Origin: an uncultured Clostridia bacterium | GTDB taxonomy: Bacteria; Bacillota; Clostridia; Oscillospirales; Oscillospiraceae | NCBI GenBank assembly: GCA_946550725.1 | Contig: CAMNQX010000003.1 | Coordinates: 62,001-126,000 of the forward strand | DNA: 64,000 nt | Direction: 5' to 3' | Shown: in pieces, positions 59,977-64,000 of the stretch | Layout: every line of letters begins with the position of its first letter | How positions within the stretch are numbered: the first letter of the stretch is position 1 | The notes under the pieces: model-generated | Told to the model about the DNA's origin: nothing | Database searches by the model: none | Seen by the model: only the letters and a program-made list of their open reading frames with translations | Translations under genes and position numbers: made by a program

Positions 59977-61068
59977 ATGTCCAGCCGTATCTTTCAAAGC
60001 GTGATCCTGCAAATGAAGGACTGCACCAAGCTGCCATTGGGCGTTGTGGATGCGGAGGGGACGGTGGTGGCCTGCACCGACCTCTCCCTGGTGGGCCAGC
60101 GCTGGCCCCAGGTGGTGGACCCCATCAACCACCACGAGGGGGCTTACGCCACGGTGGACGGCAAGCTGTTCCGCCCGCTGGCGGGCTGGAGCAATCTCTA
60201 TGACTACGCCGCGTTCGTGGTGGGCGAGGGCGAGGCGGCCCAGAGCTACTGCGCGCTGGCGGCGGTGGCCCTCAACGGGGCCAAGAGCTTCTACGAGGAG
60301 AAGCACGACCGGGCCACCTTTGTGAAAAACATCATCACGGACAACATCATGCTGGGCGACATCTACATCCGCGCCCGGGAGCTGCACTTCCCCACCGACG
60401 CCAGCTGGGGCGTGTTCCTGGTGCGGCCCTCCGCGGAGGGCAGCCCCAACGCCCTGGACGCCATCCAGAACCTGTTCCCCGACCGGCAGAACGACTTCGT
60501 TCTGGCCATCAGCGAGACGGACATCGCCGTGATCAAAACGCTGGAGACAGGCTCCGACGCCAAAACGCTTTACGCATTGGCAACGGAAATGTTGGAACAT
60601 TTGGAGGAGGAACTCCATCTAAAGTGTGTGATCGGCGTGGGCACCATCGCCGCCCATGTCCGCGACCTGGCCCGCGCCTACAAGGAGGCCGGGGTGGCCA
60701 TTGAGGTGGGCAAGGTGTTCAACACCGAGATGTCCATCATCAACTACGAAAACCTGGGCATCGGGCGGCTCATCTATCAGCTGCCCACCACCCTGTGCGA
60801 GATGTTCCTGCAGGAGGTTTTCAAGAAGAACCCCATCGACTCGCTGGACCAGGAGACGCTGTTCACCATCAACAAGTTCTTTGAGAACAACCTCAACGTC
60901 TCCGAGACGGCCCGCAAGCTCTTTGTCCACCGCAACACCCTGGTGTACCGGCTGGAGAAGATCAAGAAGCTCACCGGGCTCGACCTCAGAGAGTTTGATG
61001 ACGCCATCACCTTCAAGGTGGCGCTGATGGTCAAGAAATATCTGGTATCCCGAGGCATCGACGGATAA
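59977..61068 (+). CDS. PucR/CdaR-type transcriptional regulator
   Basis: A 363-residue regulator. The N-terminal part (about 1-110) could be a sensor domain (KLPLGVVDAEGTVVACTDLSLVG looks PAS- or GAF-like). The middle resembles the GGDEF-like linker of CdaR, and the C-terminal HTH (NLNVSETARKLFVHRNTLVYRLEKIKKLTG) is the PucR-type HTH_30. ATG 59977 (MSSRIFQS) is preferred to 59953 because of the GAGAGGG ahead of it. It lies 14 bases before ftsE, likely in one transcript with it. Confidence 0.87.
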   Translation: MSSRIFQSVILQMKDCTKLPLGVVDAEGTVVACTDLSLVGQRWPQVVDPINHHEGAYATVDGKLFRPLAGWSNLYDYAAFVVGEGEAAQSYCALAAVALNGAKSFYEEKHDRATFVKNIITDNIMLGDIYIRARELHFPTDASWGVFLVRPSAEGSPNALDAIQNLFPDRQNDFVLAISETDIAVIKTLETGSDAKTLYALATEMLEHLEEELHLKCVIGVGTIAAHVRDLARAYKEAGVAIEVGKVFNTEMSIINYENLGIGRLIYQLPTTLCEMFLQEVFKKNPIDSLDQETLFTINKFFENNLNVSETARKLFVHRNTLVYRLEKIKKLTGLDLREFDDAITFKVALMVKKYLVSRGIDG

Positions 61069-61082
61069 GCTGGGAGGCACCC

Positions 61083-61829
61083 ATGGTACGGCTCATCGAC
61101 GTGACCAAGATCTATGAAAACGGTAGCGAGGCCCTGCGAAACGTCTCCTTCCGCATCGACGACGGGGAATTTGTATTTCTGGTCGGTCCCTCCGGATCGG
61201 GGAAATCCACCGTGACGCGCCTGCTCACGGCGGAGATCGCCCCCACCGAGGGGCGGGTGATCGTCAACGGTCACAACCTCAACAACATCAAGCCCTCCAA
61301 GGTGCCCTACCTGCGGCGCACCCTGGGGGTGGTGTTCCAGGACTTCCGCCTCATCAAGAAAAAGACGGTGTGGGAGAACCTGGCGTTTGTCATGCGGGTG
61401 GTGGGGTCGTCTCCCCGCTCTATCCGCAAGCGCATCCCCTATGTGCTGGAGCTGGTGGGGCTGGAGGACAAGGCCAGGGAATTCCCCACCCAGCTCTCCG
61501 GCGGCGAACAGCAGCGGCTGGCTATCGCCCGGGCGCTGGTGAACAACCCCCAGATGATCATCGCCGACGAGCCGACGGGGAACCTGGACCCGGCCCGCAG
61601 TGTGGAGATCATGGAACTGCTGGCCCTCATCAACGAGCTGGGCACCACCATGCTGGTGGTCACCCACGAAAAGGACCTGGTGGACCGGATGGGCAAGCGG
61701 GTCATCGCCATTGAGGGCGGACATATTTTAAGCGACGAACAAGGCGGATACTACCATTATGAGCAATACGGACAACAAGATGGAACAAGAGATGGACAAG
61801 GATCAGACGACCCAGCCGACGAGGCGTGA
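61083..61829 (+). CDS. ftsE: cell division ATP-binding protein FtsE
   Basis: A 248-residue ABC ATPase. Walker A is GPSGSGKSTV, signature LSGGEQQRLAIARAL, Walker B MIIADEPTGNLD, and the Q-loop VVFQDFRLI is typical of FtsE. It pairs with FtsX to control peptidoglycan hydrolases at division. The last 20-25 residues (GYYHYEQYGQQDGTRDGQGS) extend past the usual end and are encoded in the region that overlaps ftsX in another frame. ATG 61083 follows GGGAGG. Confidence 0.95.
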   Translation: MVRLIDVTKIYENGSEALRNVSFRIDDGEFVFLVGPSGSGKSTVTRLLTAEIAPTEGRVIVNGHNLNNIKPSKVPYLRRTLGVVFQDFRLIKKKTVWENLAFVMRVVGSSPRSIRKRIPYVLELVGLEDKAREFPTQLSGGEQQRLAIARALVNNPQMIIADEPTGNLDPARSVEIMELLALINELGTTMLVVTHEKDLVDRMGKRVIAIEGGHILSDEQGGYYHYEQYGQQDGTRDGQGSDDPADEA

Positions 61830-62766
61830 GATCGACCGGCGGCGGATGGCCGGACCCAGCCGGGTGACGAAAAAGAGCCGGGGCTGGAACATCGGCTATT
61901 TCTTCCGGGAGGGCTTCGTGGGCATTTTCCGCCACGGACTGATGTCCTTTGCGGCGATCGGGATGATCGTGGCGTGCCTGTTGATCATGGGCACGTTTTC
62001 TTTGGTTGCGGTGAATCTGGACCGCAACCTTCAGGAGCTGCAGGCGAAAAACGAATTTTCCGCCTATGTGGACGAGAGCTACACGGTGGAGCAGGCCCGC
62101 GGCCTGGGGGAGACGATCTCCGCCATCGACAATGTGCGGGAGATCGAATTTGTGGACCGGGAGACGGTGCTCACCACCTTCCAGGACCAGCGCCGGGGGG
62201 AGAGCGAGCTGTTCGACCTCCTGCCTGACGACACCTTCCAGCACCGGTACCAGATCTGGGTCAACGACATCTCCCGCCTTCAGGAGACGGTGGACGCCGT
62301 GGGCGGCGTGACGGGGATCTCGGAGACCTCGGCGGGCATCGAGATCGCCGAGGGCATGATCACCATGCGCAACGTAGCCACGGGCGTGGCGGTGATCCTG
62401 ATGGCCGTGCTGGTGGTGGTGAGCCTGTTTATCATCGCCAGCACCCTGCGGCTTGCCACCTTCTACCGCCGGGACGAGATCGCCATTATGAAAATGTGCG
62501 GCGCCACCAACGGCTTCGTCCGCTGGCCTTTCGTCGTGGAGGGTGCGTTGCTGGGGCTGTTCGCGGCGGTGCTGGCCTTCGGGCTTCAATGGTGGCTCTA
62601 TTCCCTGATTTCCAACGCCATGGCCTCCGGCGGCCAGCTGGGCTTTTTGGTGGTCATGACCTTTGAGAGCCTGTGGCAGTATGTCCTGGCCATGTTCTGC
62701 GGCGCGGGACTGCTCATCGGTACGCTTGGCTCTCTGTTGGCCATTCGTAAATTCCTGCACGTCTAA
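61759..62766 (+). CDS. ftsX: cell division protein FtsX
   Basis: A 335-residue membrane protein: cytoplasmic N-terminus, first helix (LMSFAAIGMIVACLLIMGTF), an extracellular loop of about 120 residues (FSAYVDESYTVEQARGLGETI) that contacts the hydrolase, and three C-terminal helices with FYRRDEIAIMKMCGATNGFVRWPF. ATG 61759 follows AAGGCGG and overlaps ftsE by 71 bases; ATG 61780 or 61792 are possible shorter starts. The hydrolase gene follows 14 bases downstream. Confidence 0.94.
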   Translation: MSNTDNKMEQEMDKDQTTQPTRREIDRRRMAGPSRVTKKSRGWNIGYFFREGFVGIFRHGLMSFAAIGMIVACLLIMGTFSLVAVNLDRNLQELQAKNEFSAYVDESYTVEQARGLGETISAIDNVREIEFVDRETVLTTFQDQRRGESELFDLLPDDTFQHRYQIWVNDISRLQETVDAVGGVTGISETSAGIEIAEGMITMRNVATGVAVILMAVLVVVSLFIIASTLRLATFYRRDEIAIMKMCGATNGFVRWPFVVEGALLGLFAAVLAFGLQWWLYSLISNAMASGGQLGFLVVMTFESLWQYVLAMFCGAGLLIGTLGSLLAIRKFLHV

Positions 62767-62780
62767 AGGAGGCGGTTTTC

Positions 62781-64000
62781 ATGAATGATCGACCCAGACG
62801 AAACCGCCGCCAGCGGCTCACCGCGCTGCTGGCCGGTCTGCTGGCGCTGCTGCTCATCCTGCCCATGGTGGTCATGGCGGTGGGCAACGTGATGTCCGCC
62901 CAGGGCGCGTCGGTCAGCTCCATCCAGAGCCAGATCAACGCCCTCAAGGGGAAGAACAAGGACCTGGCGTCCCAGCGGTCCAACCTGAAAAGCGAGCTGA
63001 AAAACATCCAGGCGGACAAGAGCGCGGCCACGGCCCGGCGCAACAACCTGGAGCAGCAGATCAACTACTTACAGGACGAGATCGACAACCTCAACGCCCA
63101 GCTGGAGCAGTACGCCGCCCTCATCGCGGAAAAGGAGCGGGAGGTGGCGGACAACGAGGCCCGGGAGGCGGCCCAGTTCGAGCTGTTCAAGAAACAATGC
63201 CGGGCCATGGAGAAGGAGGGGACGGTGACCTACTGGTCCATCCTCTTCGCCGCCAACAGCTTTTCCGATCTGCTGGACAAGGTGAACACCATCAACGCCA
63301 TCGCCGACTATAACCAGGGCGTCTGCGACCAGCTTCAGGCCGCCCGGGAGGCCCTCCGGCAGGCCCAGGCCGAGTTGGAGGAGGCCGAGGCGGAGACGGA
63401 GGAGACCAAGACCCAGCAGGAGGGCGCCCAGGCCGAGCTGGAGAGCCAGAAGGCGGAAGTCCAGGCTCTGATCAAGGAGATCGCCGCCGACGAGAAGGCC
63501 ACCCAGGCGGAGATCGACAAGCTGGACAAGGCCGCCAAGGAGCAGGACGCGGAAATTGCCCGGCTGGATAAGGAGCTGCAAAAGGCCATCGCCGAGGCCA
63601 AGAAGAGCAACAGCAACCAGTATCAGTTCGACCCGGGCACGGGCTTTTACTGGCCCCTGCCCAAGGAGCGGGTGAGCGTCACCTCCTTCTTCGGTCCGCG
63701 CACCCACCCCATTACGGGCAAATATCACAACCATTCCGGCACCGACATCGGCGCCTACGCAGGCACGGAAATCTACGCCGCCCACGGCGGCATCGTCCTC
63801 ACCTCCGCCTACCACAGCTCTTACGGCAACTATGTGGTCTTGAGCCGGGGCGACGGCATCACCACTCTTTACGCCCATATGTCCAAGCGGGCGGTGAAGG
63901 TGGGCGATGTGGTGAGCCAGGGCCAGGTCATCGGCTACGTGGGCTCCACCGGGTCCTCCACCGCGCCCCACCTCCACTTTGAGGTGCGTGTGAACGGCGT
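62781..64000 (+). CDS. PcsB/EnvC-like coiled-coil M23 peptidoglycan hydrolase, 3' end outside window
   Basis: This gene is absent from the ORF track because it runs off the window. ATG 62781 follows AAAGGAGG. 406 codons are visible: N-terminal signal/anchor helix (LTALLAGLLALLLILPMVVMA), a long coiled coil about 45-270 (SSIQSQINALKGKNKDLASQ; repeated Glu/Ala/Gln heptads) and an M23 domain from about 290 with HNHSGTDIG and HLHFEV zinc ligands. Directly after ftsEX it fits the hydrolase activated by FtsEX through its coiled coil, as with PcsB, CwlO or EnvC in other bacteria. Confidence 0.92.
   Translation, partial: MNDRPRRNRRQRLTALLAGLLALLLILPMVVMAVGNVMSAQGASVSSIQSQINALKGKNKDLASQRSNLKSELKNIQADKSAATARRNNLEQQINYLQDEIDNLNAQLEQYAALIAEKEREVADNEAREAAQFELFKKQCRAMEKEGTVTYWSILFAANSFSDLLDKVNTINAIADYNQGVCDQLQAAREALRQAQAELEEAEAETEETKTQQEGAQAELESQKAEVQALIKEIAADEKATQAEIDKLDKAAKEQDAEIARLDKELQKAIAEAKKSNSNQYQFDPGTGFYWPLPKERVSVTSFFGPRTHPITGKYHNHSGTDIGAYAGTEIYAAHGGIVLTSAYHSSYGNYVVLSRGDGITTLYAHMSKRAVKVGDVVSQGQVIGYVGSTGSSTAPHLHFEVRVNG

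Overview
The window is GC-rich (roughly 60 percent or more in genes), with dense operons, spore genes (spoVAD/spoVAE, a sigma-H-like factor), S-layer-homology (SLH) surface proteins, a Na+-pumping biotin decarboxylase and sigma-A promoters of Firmicutes type. This points to an anaerobic, spore-forming Clostridia member of the Oscillospiraceae (Flavonifractor / Lawsonibacter / Intestinimonas-like gut bacterium). That placement is an inference from gene content and style; no search was run.

Layout. 1-3 kb: end of an M23 peptidase gene coupled to an M50 (SpoIVFB-like) protease, a class II aldolase, asparagine synthetase AsnA and tRNA-Leu(CAA). 3-19 kb: two giant, convergent SLH proteins. One carries an SGNH esterase-like domain plus a GH33 sialidase; the other carries carbohydrate-binding and Ig-like modules. 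Between them lies an AT-rich stretch with a stop-interrupted ORF. 19-25 kb: tRNA-Gln(CUG), oadA-oadG-biotin carrier-oadB, and ATP-dependent PEP carboxykinase. 25-28 kb: ArsR regulator plus nitroreductase, then divergent bioY/birA with two BirA operators, which fits the biotin-dependent decarboxylase next door. 28-32 kb: ECF sigma factor with a 982-residue membrane-anchored partner, a tiny hydrophilic protein, and nrdR. 32-42 kb: arginine pathway argG, argH, (PAS protein), argC, argJ, argB, argD, (DUF3267 membrane protein), argF, preceded by ARG-box-like palindromes. 42-47 kb: EF-G-like GTPase, a DUF421/DUF4363 pair, and a transglutaminase/BspA-LRR secreted protein. 47-53 kb: ruvC, ruvA, a DUF4430 lipoprotein, ruvB, glmM, a sigma-H-like factor and a zinc-ribbon protein. 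53-57 kb: CAP-SLH protein, guaB, acyl-ACP thioesterase. 57-60 kb: spoVAD-spoVAE, a DUF4830 protein, a pseudouridine synthase. 60-64 kb: PucR-type regulator, ftsE, ftsX and the start of a PcsB/EnvC-like M23 hydrolase.

The most interesting signal is not a gene. At least seven copies of a dispersed, about 130-nt, highly structured element (called Family A here) each begin at, or within a few bases of, a stop codon. The copies keep short purine-rich strings such as GGATGGACTGGAGCG and GAGTCGGAGGGAAGC, while the helices between them differ in sequence and stay paired, i.e. show compensatory change. Some copies are eroded to a bare outer stem, have become an intrinsic terminator, or supply the last codons or stop of the upstream gene. 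A second family (Family B, GTAGGGGC...GCCCGC palindromes) occupies other intergenic gaps. Both could be mobile REP/MITE-like DNA, a conserved 3'-UTR RNA, or both.

Most long antisense ORFs in the track are GC-phase shadows and were left out. Start codons were re-chosen for many genes from ribosome-binding-site spacing. Gaps over 300 bases are 11275-12046 (terminators, Family B repeat, broken ORF) and 32321-32637 (Family A copy, ARG boxes, hairpin, promoter).
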